Assembly: GCA_027000105.1 (NCBI GenBank)
Contig: JALTOP010000535.1
Span: 17,335-24,002, forward strand
Origin: Planctomycetaceae bacterium
GTDB lineage: Bacteria > Planctomycetota > Planctomycetia > Planctomycetales > Planctomycetaceae
Reading direction: 5' to 3'
Length of the DNA stretch: 6,668 nt
The notes under the pieces are model-generated. The model searched no databases and was not told the origin of the DNA. It saw nothing but the letters and a program-made list of their open reading frames with translations. A program made the position numbers and the translations under genes. Below are positions 1 to 6,147 of the stretch, piece after piece. Each line of letters opens with the position of its first letter. Positions within the stretch are counted from its first letter, which is position 1.

Positions 1-2
1 AA

Positions 3-314
3 GGGAAACTCTACTGGATGCATGAAAACCTGGGAATTGCCTATTGTGTCGATGCTTCAAGCGGAAAAATCATCTACGAAGAACGTGTACCAAGAGCCGG
101 TCAGATTTACGCTTCCCCGGTTCTGGCAGACGGAAAGCTCTACTACCTGGCAAGAAACGGCCGCGCGTTTGTGATCGCGGCAGATCCCCATTTCAAATTG
201 CTCGCCACAAACCAGCTTGAACAAAGAGGTCGTTTTGATGCCAGCCCGGCAGTCGCAGACAATCGCTTGTTCATCCGTTCCAACAAATACCTTTACTGTA
301 TCGGTCGTCGGTAG
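3..314 (+). CDS. PQQ-like beta-propeller repeat protein, C-terminal fragment
   Basis: Only the last 103 codons are present; the reading frame is open from the window edge, so the start lies outside. The sequence shows repeated beta-propeller blade signatures: GIAYCVDASSGKIIYEER, then YASPVLADGKLYYLARNG, then FDASPAVADNRLFIRSNKYL, ending YCIGRR. The alternation of 'ASPVLADGKLY' and 'V(D/A)ASSGKII' elements is typical of PQQ-like (BamB/quinoprotein-like) propellers. Planctomycetes carry many secreted paralogues of these, often of unknown role. Whether this one binds PQQ, scaffolds other proteins or is a BamB-like outer-membrane assembly factor cannot be told from the last blades. It converges on the lipoprotein gene, with 89 nt between the two stop codons and no clear terminator hairpin there. 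The family call is firm; a specific function is not supported. Confidence 0.8.
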   Translation, partial: GKLYWMHENLGIAYCVDASSGKIIYEERVPRAGQIYASPVLADGKLYYLARNGRAFVIAADPHFKLLATNQLEQRGRFDASPAVADNRLFIRSNKYLYCIGRR

Positions 315-403
315 TGCACAACCAGATGAGCATAAGCCAGGGGAACAATCGGGCGTAAAGACACAGCCTCGACAGGCGGTTTCGGTTACGTTTCTGGCGG
401 GGG

Positions 404-1078
404 TTATCGATGCTCCTGTTCCGTTTTCCCGGTTTTCCCTTTGGATTTCATTTCGGGAATTTTGTATGGTTTATGAAGTTCCTGCATGCCATTTTCAATG
501 AATCGACTGACCAGTTTTGCGTGTTCCTGAATAAGTAAAACGACGTATGGATCATCCGACGTATAAATAACTTTTACGCCGTGATCTGTTTCCTCATAAT
601 CGAAGGCGACTTTTTCGGCTTTTTTAATCAGTTCCTGAAAGAGTGGATGAAAACGCATGGGCGGCAGTGGTTCATTGCTTAAAACTCGTCCCTCCATTGC
701 CGGAACATGCTTATGAAGCAGAGTTGCAATTTCATCATCATCGGATTCCGTGAGCGTTTCTGCCCCGTTGCTCAAATTTTTAACTGACCGTCTTATTTTT
801 TCGCGACCGTTGAACAGTGCGTGTAATGTCATCATATCTTCACGCATCTCCCCCATTGCAGCGGGGCCGCCTCCTCTCATCATACCACTCCCCTGCATCT
901 GCCGGTTTCCTTGCATGAGAGGACGAATCATCTCAGTCGATGTTCCATTATCGCTGTGGCGATCTGAATCGGCCGTACTCGATGGAACCCTCTCTTTCAG
1001 AGTTTCACTCTCCTGTTGCTGCTGACAGCCAATCAATACGGAAACAGAAAGAACAACAAAACCCACACAACAACGCAT
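404..1078 (-). CDS. Predicted lipoprotein with a duplicated SDD...H domain
   Basis: A 224-residue secreted lipoprotein of unknown function. The N-terminus is a type II signal peptide, MRCCVGFVVLSVSVLIGC, with lipobox LIGC and the lipidated Cys at residue 18. A low-complexity linker follows (residues 19-80; QQQQ, then a Met/Gly-rich stretch at 50-78). Two copies of one domain come next. Copy 1 runs from LHALF (His86) through ESDD (111-114) to LLHKH (His124). Copy 2 runs from FHPLF (His144) through TSDDP (173-177) to IQEH (His186). The distance from the SDD serine to the second His is 12 residues in both copies. The tail (199-224) is Lys/Pro-rich. The start at 1078 is chosen over an in-frame ATG at 1117 because AGGAGG lies 6 nt upstream of it and because the longer form would put 13 polar residues before the signal peptide. 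A TATAAC -10-like hexamer (1125-1130) lies upstream, without a good -35. I have seen similar planctomycete proteins but know no function; paired His might bind heme or metal (inference). Confidence 0.82.
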   Translation of the reverse strand: MRCCVGFVVLSVSVLIGCQQQQESETLKERVPSSTADSDRHSDNGTSTEMIRPLMQGNRQMQGSGMMRGGGPAAMGEMREDMMTLHALFNGREKIRRSVKNLSNGAETLTESDDDEIATLLHKHVPAMEGRVLSNEPLPPMRFHPLFQELIKKAEKVAFDYEETDHGVKVIYTSDDPYVVLLIQEHAKLVSRFIENGMQELHKPYKIPEMKSKGKTGKTEQEHR

Positions 1079-1084
1079 AAAACA

Positions 1085-1090
1085 CCTCCT
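1085..1090 (-). promoter_or_regulatory. Ribosome binding site (AGGAGG) that sets the lipoprotein start
   Basis: On the minus strand AGGAGG is followed by GTGTTTT and then the ATG at 1078, with 6 nt between the AGGAGG core and the ATG. It is a perfect Shine-Dalgarno core. It decides in favour of the 224-residue lipoprotein form over the longer in-frame ORF. Confidence 0.85.
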
Positions 1091-1163
1091 GAACGGAAGA
1101 AAGGAACATGACATCATGAAGACAGTTATATAAAAATAATCCCCAATAGAGTACTGAATATGG

Positions 1164-1189
1164 GATGCCGCTTCACTATTCGCAGCATC
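1164..1189 (-). other. Hairpin between mfnB and the lipoprotein gene
   Basis: On the minus strand GATGCTGC and GCGGCATC form an 8-bp stem with one G-U pair and a 10-nt loop. It lies 46 nt after the mfnB stop and 86 nt before the lipoprotein start. No T tract directly follows the stem on either strand, so it is not a canonical intrinsic terminator. It could be an mRNA 3'-end structure for mfnB or a chance fold. Together with the 157-nt gap and the lipoprotein's own strong RBS, it suggests separate transcription units. Confidence 0.35.
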
Positions 1190-1235
1190 TTAAACGGCCT
1201 GTACGATCTTCCCGTATAAATTTCACACAAAAAAG

Positions 1236-2012
1236 TTATTGCGACAAGCCTGTCTGCTTTGGTGTCATTCGATTCATCATCGTTTTCAACTCTTTCACCC
1301 TTTGGCTTTCAATGTTTGCCTGGCGATCTCCCCCGGCACAAACAGCCGAACGGACAGCGTAGTAATCCGGCAGAATTGATCGCTGGATCAGAGATTCGAT
1401 CTCTTGAAACGTTAATCGCCCGGCCAAAGAGCAGAGTTTCCCGCCAGAGTGCAACGCTCCAATTATCTCAAGTAATAATTGATTGCTGAAATATTTTCTT
1501 AATGAGCCGTTCCATTTTTGTGCGGTATCTATCAACAGACCTGCAAAGTGATGTTCCTTCAGACGGTTCACCATTCTTTCCACCAGTTTTTCATATTGCG
1601 ATTGTCGGGATTGTTGCAAAATCGTTCCCGCTTCTCGATCTGCATACAACACAGCGATCCAGCAAGGATGGCAGATTCCCGCATCTTGAAATCGTGTTTT
1701 CGTCTGCACCAGTTTTTCGAACCACTGTTCCAGATGGATGCTGTTACCGGGGCCGACTTTGAGATAATCCAGCCGGTTCAAACAGGCTGGAATTGAACGC
1801 GAATCGCACCACTGTTCCAATTCGCCCAGCGCTGCACTCGTTTGGATACCTTGATGCCGTTCGCAAATGTCTGAAATATTTTCGATTGTTTCCGCTTCAG
1901 CCATGCCGAGCGGACCGTTCAGCGGATCCTTGATGTCCAGAATATCGGCTCCCCCCTGAATCGCTTCCACCGCCTCGGTTTCATTTTTCACGCTGATGAG
2001 CAATTTTGGCAT
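1236..2012 (-). CDS. mfnB: (5-formylfuran-3-yl)methyl phosphate synthase (MfnB family)
   Basis: A TIM-barrel enzyme of the family once called DUF556. In methanogens MfnB condenses two glyceraldehyde-3-phosphate molecules into 4-(hydroxymethyl)-2-furancarboxaldehyde phosphate, the first step to the furan of methanofuran. Planctomycetes and methylotrophs use homologues with tetrahydromethanopterin-linked C1 transfer. With Met at 2012 as residue 1 (258 residues), the family blocks align in order: GGADILDIKDP (20-30, Lys28), DYLKVG (82-87, Lys85), AVLYADREAG (120-129), IDTAQK (161-166, Lys166), HSGGKLCSLAG (188-198) and AVRSAVCAGGDR (219-230). All three lysines that I recall as active-site residues of the Methanocaldococcus enzyme are kept. 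The start at 2012 fits the family N-terminus (MPKLLISV). A longer in-frame start at 2099 adds 29 residues and has AGGAG 11 nt upstream, so it remains possible. No other methanofuran-type gene is visible nearby. The product in this organism is inferred. Confidence 0.87.
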   Translation of the reverse strand: MPKLLISVKNETEAVEAIQGGADILDIKDPLNGPLGMAEAETIENISDICERHQGIQTSAALGELEQWCDSRSIPACLNRLDYLKVGPGNSIHLEQWFEKLVQTKTRFQDAGICHPCWIAVLYADREAGTILQQSRQSQYEKLVERMVNRLKEHHFAGLLIDTAQKWNGSLRKYFSNQLLLEIIGALHSGGKLCSLAGRLTFQEIESLIQRSILPDYYAVRSAVCAGGDRQANIESQRVKELKTMMNRMTPKQTGLSQ

Positions 2013-2099
2013 CGGACTGTTTTTATCTGTTATCTCTCCTGTGCTCAATTCGAACCTGATTTCCGTAAAAAAGTGATCGTTAATTGAAAATCCGGACAT

Positions 2100-2367
2100 A
2101 TTTCCGCAGTCTCCTCTGTGATGACTGTGCCAATATTCGTATACTCCCGCCTGAATCGAGGCGTTGTTCCAGGTCAGGCTGTCGCGCAGATACTACAGAC
2201 GTACATCGAAATTGTGTGCATCAAAATTGCTGAAACCGAGCCGTCAACAGGCTGTTGATCGGCGACGGGAAGGCGCGATCCTGATCGGCATCGGTCTGTC
2301 CGCCGGTTTACCCGAATCCCTACCCGCCCGAGCAATCCATCTTAGTTACCCGAGTTTAAGAAATCAC
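2100..2367. promoter_or_regulatory. Divergent control region between mfnB and typA
   Basis: This stretch separates the divergent mfnB and typA genes and must hold both promoters. I see no convincing -35/-10 pair on either strand. It contains AGGAG on the minus strand (2111-2115), 11 nt before the alternative mfnB start at 2099, and a near-perfect palindrome at 2241-2262. The typA frame is open upstream from an ATG at 2164 (68 extra codons). That leader peptide is rich in Arg, Ser and Leu, resembles nothing in TypA and is judged non-coding. There is no strong Shine-Dalgarno before the typA ATG at 2368. Confidence 0.5.
2241..2262. repeat. Palindrome in the typA upstream region
   Basis: TCAACAG-G-CTGTTGA is a perfect 7+7 inverted repeat around one central base. 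It is flanked by CCG and, after one extra T, CGG, which extends the dyad to 10 pairs with a bulge. A one-base centre is too tight for an RNA hairpin loop without opening several pairs, so it looks more like a dimeric-regulator operator. A 7-bp dyad of this kind can also occur by chance in several kilobases. Confidence 0.3.
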
Positions 2368-4182
2368 ATGCAACGATCAGATATCCGAAATATCGCCATT
2401 ATTGCCCATGTTGATCATGGCAAAACAACCCTTGTGGACAGTCTGTTGAAACAGTCGGGGCAGTTTCGCGATTCCCAACTGGAACAGGAATGCATTCTCG
2501 ATTCGAACGATCTGGAGCGGGAACGGGGCATTACCATATTGGCGAAGAATATCGCACTCGATTACAAGGGTGTGAAAATCAACATCATCGACACGCCGGG
2601 CCATGCCGATTTCGGGGGTGAAGTGGAACGCGTTCTCAGCATGGCAGATGGGGCACTGGTTCTTGTTGACGCATTTGAAGGGCCGCGACCGCAAACACGG
2701 TTTGTTCTTTCCAAAGCGATGGAACAGGGGCTCAAACCGCTGGTCGTTATCAATAAAATTGATCGCCCCGATTGCCGGCCGAACGAAGTGCTTTCCGAAA
2801 TGTTCGATTTGCTGGTTGAAATGGGTGCCGATGACGAAACACTCGATTTCCCGTATCTGTTTGCCAGCGGGCGCAGCGGATTTGCGACACACGATCCAAA
2901 CGATCATTCGGGCGATATCAGCCCACTATTGGATATGATTCTCGAACATGTCCCCGGCCCGACAGTCGACCTGGATCAGCCGTTCCGCATGATTGTCACA
3001 TCACTACAGTGGTCGGAATATGTTGGGCGAATTGCAACCGGACGAATTGAATCCGGAAAAGTCAAACCGGGCGACAAAGTGAATTTGATTCGAGAGGGAG
3101 GAAAAGTTGAACGGGCCAGTGTCGATAAGGTCGAGGTCTTCAACAACCTGGGACGGGTTACGGTGGAGCAGGCAACCGCGGGGGATCTGGTTTCCCTGAT
3201 CGGACTTCCCGACCCCGATATCGGCGATAGCGTTGTCGCTCCTGAAGTCACCGAGGCACTGCCGCGACTTCAGGTGGATGAACCAACTCTATCCATGATC
3301 TTCACGATCAACAGTTCTCCGTTTGCCGGCAAATCGGGAAAATATGTGACAAGCCGGAACCTGCGGGAACGGTTGATGCGGGAACTGCAATCGAATGTTG
3401 CTCTGCGTGTAGAAGAAGCGGACGTCAAGGAAAGCTTCAGGGTTTCCGGTCGTGGCTTGCTGCATCTTTCGATTCTGATTGAAGAAATGCGTCGCGAAGG
3501 ATACGAATTGTCTGTGGGCAAACCGGAGGTGATTCGCAAAAACATCGATGGCAAATGGCATGAACCGTTTGAGCACCTGGTGATCGATGTCGCGACCGAT
3601 TACGTCGGCAGTGTGATGGAGTTGATCACGCCCCGCCGTGGCCAAATGCTGGATATGACATCAAGCTCGAATGGACAATCCCATCTGGAATTTTCGATCC
3701 CCGCTCGCGGTTTGATCGGCTTGCGAACCCGCCTGTTGAACGCCACGCGGGGTGAGGTTGTCGTCAACCATCGCTTCGAGGGATTTCGACCGGAAGAAGG
3801 AACGTTGCCCACTCGCAGTAATGGCGTGTTGATCTCCCAGACAACAGGAAAAGCCTCCGCGTATGCACTCTGGAAGTTGCAGGATCGGGCAGAAATGTTC
3901 GTATCGCCCGGTGAGGAAATTTATGAAGGGATGATTGTTGGCGAAAATGCCCGTGAAAACGATCTGGTCGTCAATCCGACTCGCGAAAAGAAATTGACGA
4001 ACATTCGATCCGCCGGAGCGGACGATGCGATTCTGCTCAAGCCGCCTCGGGAAATGTCGCTGGAAATGGCGTTGGAGTACGTCGAAGTTGACGAGTACGT
4101 TGAAATCACTCCAGATGCCATTCGGCTGAGAAAAATCGGGCTGACCGAACAGGCACGCAAACGGAAGATGGCCAAAACATAG
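2368..4182 (+). CDS. typA: Translational GTPase TypA/BipA
   Basis: A ribosome-associated GTPase of the EF-G/LepA superfamily. It binds the 70S A-site region in the GTP form and acts in 50S assembly and stress or cold adaptation in other bacteria. The 604-residue length matches E. coli BipA (about 607). Visible motifs: G1 AHVDHGKT (13-20), switch I RGITI (53-57), G3 DTPGH (75-79), G4 NKID (129-132) and a weak G5 ASG (166-168, usually ASA). A beta-barrel domain II follows from about residue 204. The EF-G III-like domain starts near DEPTLSM (304-310) and contains SGRGLLHLSILIEEMRREG. The C-terminal BipA-specific region carries IPARGLIGLR (444-453) and KKLTNIRSAG (541-550). The start at 2368 (MQRSDIRNIAIIAHVDHGKT) matches the family; an in-frame ATG at 2164 would add 68 unrelated residues. 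The Shine-Dalgarno is weak or absent. The GRGLLHL variant, with Leu where E. coli has Glu, also occurs in other phyla as far as I recall. Confidence 0.97.
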   Translation: MQRSDIRNIAIIAHVDHGKTTLVDSLLKQSGQFRDSQLEQECILDSNDLERERGITILAKNIALDYKGVKINIIDTPGHADFGGEVERVLSMADGALVLVDAFEGPRPQTRFVLSKAMEQGLKPLVVINKIDRPDCRPNEVLSEMFDLLVEMGADDETLDFPYLFASGRSGFATHDPNDHSGDISPLLDMILEHVPGPTVDLDQPFRMIVTSLQWSEYVGRIATGRIESGKVKPGDKVNLIREGGKVERASVDKVEVFNNLGRVTVEQATAGDLVSLIGLPDPDIGDSVVAPEVTEALPRLQVDEPTLSMIFTINSSPFAGKSGKYVTSRNLRERLMRELQSNVALRVEEADVKESFRVSGRGLLHLSILIEEMRREGYELSVGKPEVIRKNIDGKWHEPFEHLVIDVATDYVGSVMELITPRRGQMLDMTSSSNGQSHLEFSIPARGLIGLRTRLLNATRGEVVVNHRFEGFRPEEGTLPTRSNGVLISQTTGKASAYALWKLQDRAEMFVSPGEEIYEGMIVGENARENDLVVNPTREKKLTNIRSAGADDAILLKPPREMSLEMALEYVEVDEYVEITPDAIRLRKIGLTEQARKRKMAKT

Positions 4183-4223
4183 GCAAACCGGACAGAGCCG
4201 ACAACTCGGACAGGGCGGAATAG

Positions 4224-4255
4224 AAAAAGGGAGCCGAGCGACGAGCGCGGCTCCC
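4224..4255 (-). terminator. Intrinsic terminator for the YTV-type gene (minus strand)
   Basis: GGGAGCCG (4229-4236) and CGGCTCCC (4248-4255) form a perfect 8-bp GC-rich stem with an 11-nt loop. On the minus strand the stem is directly followed by TTTTTC (4228-4223), the layout of a rho-independent terminator. It sits about 200 nt beyond the YTV gene stop codon. On the plus strand the stem is followed by CCAAGGAG with no T tract, so it should not end typA efficiently by the intrinsic route. Its convergent position still allows a role for both genes. Confidence 0.75.
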
Positions 4256-4388
4256 CAAGGAGACGAGAGAGACATTTTATTTTTTGTGGTCGCAGTTATC
4301 CGATAGTGAAAACAGACCTTTCATCAGGGGCAGACCCGACCGTCTTGGCCGAGCCTGCCAGAGTCAGTCCTGTTTCGTCTTATCGGCA

Positions 4389-4412
4389 ATCTGAACGCTC
4401 TCACTTTCAGAT
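4389..4412 (-). other. Inverted repeat just downstream of the YTV-type gene
   Basis: ATCTGAA and TTCAGAT form a perfect 7-bp stem around a 10-nt loop, 44 nt past the YTV stop codon on the minus strand. No T tract follows, so it is not a terminator by itself. It may fold in the mRNA 3' untranslated region and protect the end from exonucleases (inference), or it may be chance. Confidence 0.3.
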
Positions 4413-4456
4413 CACCCGGCAAATTCCCGAAAGCTGTTGAAAGCTATCCGTTGCCG

Positions 4457-5863
4457 TTATTTGGTGCAACCATCGGTGCAGCCATCGTTACAACCTTCAT
4501 CGCAGACGTCGGTACAACCGTCGGTGCAACCCTGATCACAGCAGGCTGTTTGACAGGGATCGCAGCAAACTCGGCGACGAATCACCCGGGGAACGCACTT
4601 GGTACGTTTGACCATGATTGTTCGAGGGACGCACGTTGTTTTTGTGACATACCGAACATCACAAACCGTATGGCAGGTTGTGTAAGGAACCAGTCGGGTA
4701 CGACATTCCTTGACCATATGACAGGTCGTATAAGGAACGCGGCGTTTGATGGTTCTGCATCTCCATGTACAAGTCGTGTAGGGAACTCGCTTGGTGATAC
4801 ATCGAGTAACGTAGTGACAGGTCGTGTAGGGAACGCGGCAGTGTTTGGTCTGACGAACCATGTGACACGTTGTATAAGGAACACGACGAGTGCGACATTC
4901 TTTGACGAAGTGGCAGGTCGTGTAGGGAACACGACGCTTGACTGTGTAAGGAATGCGCTCACAAACCGTATAAGGAACACGACGGGTTTTCACACAAGTA
5001 ACGTAAGTGGTGCAGCATACTTTCTTTTTGACCACTTTGGGGCACCACACCTTGCGGCAGATGACCTGTGGTGGACAGCGAACTTTTTCGACGCAGCAGC
5101 ACCCTGGGGTGTACTCGCACTTGCAGGAACATGGGTTCCATTTCCAACTTCCGCAACCCCGATTTACGCGGACAGATCGACAACCGGGAATCCGTTCGCG
5201 AACTGTTTTCCATTCGCCGGTACAGACATCAACCCACTTGGTCGTTGTGACCGGTTTGCAAACCGTGTAGCAGACATTGCGGTAGCAGGTGCGTGTACGT
5301 GTCCGATAAGCCGTGCAGCAGACTGTGCGATAGCAGGTTTTGTAAACCGGTCGGCACACAGTGTAACAGACATTTCTGTAACAGGTGCGAGTTACAGGAC
5401 GGCAAACCGTGTAACAGTGATCCCGATAACAGGTGCGGTAAACAGGCTTGCGTACTTTGCACGTGACCGTACGGTAACATGTTTTGTAAACAGGCTGCCT
5501 GACTGTTTGACAAACCGTCTTGTAACAGGTTTTGTAAACCGGTCGGCAAACCGTGTATCTTTCACGACGATAACAGGTTTTGTAGACCGTTCGTGTACAA
5601 GGCACGGCCACAGTCTTGCAGCAAGTATCGTAAACAGTAACCGGGCAGCAGTATTCCTTCTGCTCCCAGACAATGTCCTTGACGATGCGCGTTTTAGGCT
5701 TGCGGCATCGTCGGGCGATTCCAAATCGTCCCCAAGCTCCACATGTTTCTGTTGGACAGCAATTGTAGCTGTCTGCCCCGCAATAAGCGGCTTCGGTCTG
5801 CTCTCCCAGTGCACTTAAAAAAAGTGCAACGGCAGCGACCGGTATCCAGGCTGCTGACTTCAT
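4457..5863 (-). CDS. Cysteine-rich YTV-type repeat protein, likely cell-wall protein
   Basis: A 468-residue secreted protein with 69 Cys (about 15%) and many Lys/Arg, Tyr, Thr and Val. Residues 1-25 are a Sec signal peptide (hydrophobic core WIPVAAVALFLSALG, likely cleavage after QTEA). Layout of the mature part: Cys-rich head (26-93); array A (94-205) with seven units of (Y/T)(K/R)TCY exactly 16 residues apart; Trp/Cys-rich linker (206-291) with GCGSWKWNPCSCKCE and CCC; array B (292-400) with eight (V/I)PYT units, mostly VPYTTC, 16 residues apart after two 8-residue steps; basic segment (401-432); acidic tail (446-468) with Cys at every fourth residue. It matches the planctomycete YTV-repeat family, reported as I recall from the Rhodopirellula cell wall. 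By inference it forms a disulfide-linked wall layer; TTC-His pairs (318, 334, 350, 382, 398) could also bind metal. The start is supported by GAGGG 9 nt upstream and by the signal peptide. It is probably monocistronic. Confidence 0.88.
   Translation of the reverse strand: MKSAAWIPVAAVALFLSALGEQTEAAYCGADSYNCCPTETCGAWGRFGIARRCRKPKTRIVKDIVWEQKEYCCPVTVYDTCCKTVAVPCTRTVYKTCYRRERYTVCRPVYKTCYKTVCQTVRQPVYKTCYRTVTCKVRKPVYRTCYRDHCYTVCRPVTRTCYRNVCYTVCRPVYKTCYRTVCCTAYRTRTRTCYRNVCYTVCKPVTTTKWVDVCTGEWKTVRERIPGCRSVRVNRGCGSWKWNPCSCKCEYTPGCCCVEKVRCPPQVICRKVWCPKVVKKKVCCTTYVTCVKTRRVPYTVCERIPYTVKRRVPYTTCHFVKECRTRRVPYTTCHMVRQTKHCRVPYTTCHYVTRCITKRVPYTTCTWRCRTIKRRVPYTTCHMVKECRTRLVPYTTCHTVCDVRYVTKTTCVPRTIMVKRTKCVPRVIRRRVCCDPCQTACCDQGCTDGCTDVCDEGCNDGCTDGCTK
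4466..4528 (-). repeat. 12-bp repeats encoding the acidic Cys-x-Asp/Glu-x tail
   Basis: Six cysteines (residues 446, 450, 454, 458, 462 and 466) are spaced exactly four apart with mostly TDG, NDG or DEG between them. At DNA level a 12-bp unit close to GGTGCAACCATC recurs on the plus strand with substitutions only. It encodes the extreme C-terminus of the YTV-type protein. Its acidic charge contrasts with the strongly basic arrays. Confidence 0.82.
4664..4990 (-). repeat. 48-bp tandem repeat array B (8 units, within the YTV-type gene)
   Basis: On the plus strand the core TA(A/G)GGAAC recurs at 4683, 4731, 4779, 4827, 4875 and 4923 (48 bp apart), then at 4947 (last base T) and 4971 (24 bp apart). 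It encodes (V/I)PYT(T/V), mostly within VPYTTCH units of 16 residues; the two units nearest the N-terminus are half length (8 residues). The half-length step suggests that the 16-residue unit arose as, or was resized through, an 8-residue unit. Confidence 0.88.
5249..5584 (-). repeat. 48-bp tandem repeat array A (7 units, within the YTV-type gene)
   Basis: On the plus strand the core A(A/G)CAGGT recurs at 5284, 5332, 5380, 5428, 5476 (one change, AACATGT), 5524 and 5572, always 48 bp apart. This encodes the 16-residue unit (Y/T)(K/R)TCYRxVCYTVCRPV of array A. The units have diverged at many positions but contain no insertions or deletions between them, so the frame and period are strictly kept. 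Confidence 0.88.
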
Positions 5864-5872
5864 AACTCTTGT

Positions 5873-5877
5873 CCCTC
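5873..5877 (-). promoter_or_regulatory. Probable ribosome binding site of the YTV-type gene (GAGGG)
   Basis: On the minus strand GAGGG is followed by 9 nt (ACAAGAGTT) and the ATG at 5863. It is a moderate Shine-Dalgarno match at acceptable spacing, and it supports the start that gives a clean signal peptide. Confidence 0.55.
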
Positions 5878-6131
5878 ATGCTGTAGCGGCTCATCCGAAT
5901 GAATTGCCGACTTCTCCACGATATGTTTTGACCAGAGGTACTGTTACCCATTCCATTCACATACCTCATATAACCCATGGCACCCACTTTCCGGCCAGGT
6001 GCTATAGTCTGCTTCGACCACACAGGCACACCTTCTTTCGCATAATGCCTATCTATTTTCCTCTTCCTGTATCATGTATTGCCTGCATGCTGCGTAATCG
6101 GAACAGTCGATATAACCGTTATTTCTGGTGA

Positions 6132-6147
6132 CCGAAAAAGCTTTCGG
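6132..6147. other. Short hairpin CCGAAA-AAGC-TTTCGG
   Basis: A perfect 6-bp inverted repeat with a 4-nt loop in the middle of the divergent spacer. The stem is AT-rich in its inner half and no T tract follows it on either strand, so a terminator role is unlikely. It may be an operator-like dyad or chance. Confidence 0.25.

Noticed and set aside
368..379. GCCT-CGAC-AGGC hairpin as a terminator between the first two convergent genes.
   Set aside because: The stem has only 4 bp and no T tract, which is too weak to support.
1079..1117. A longer lipoprotein form starting at 1117.
   Set aside because: AGGAGG lies 6 nt before the ATG at 1078, and that start gives a compact lipoprotein signal peptide directly.
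2164..2367. An N-terminal extension of TypA from the ATG at 2164.
   Set aside because: TypA/BipA proteins begin a few residues before the G1 motif, as the 2368 start does, and 604 residues is the family length. The extra 68 residues look like translated non-coding DNA.
4582..5549. Several further open frames (84-140 codons) in other frames over the same arrays.
   Set aside because: They have the same cause: strict 48-bp periodicity keeps alternative frames open. None has a credible start site or recognisable product.
4664..5584. The regular 48-bp repeats as a CRISPR array.
   Set aside because: The repeats lie inside one long coding frame, diverge between units and have no unique spacers alternating with constant repeats.
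4451..5818. A 455-codon open frame on the plus strand, antisense to the YTV-type gene.
   Set aside because: It mirrors the 48-bp and 12-bp repeats. Because their period is a multiple of three, any frame free of stops in one unit stays open throughout. Its product has no signal peptide or family motif, while the minus-strand frame has both plus an RBS.
5904..6131. A 75-codon open frame in the divergent spacer.
   Set aside because: It has no Shine-Dalgarno, no recognisable motif and an unusual composition rich in His, Arg, Pro and Tyr; it is most likely chance.
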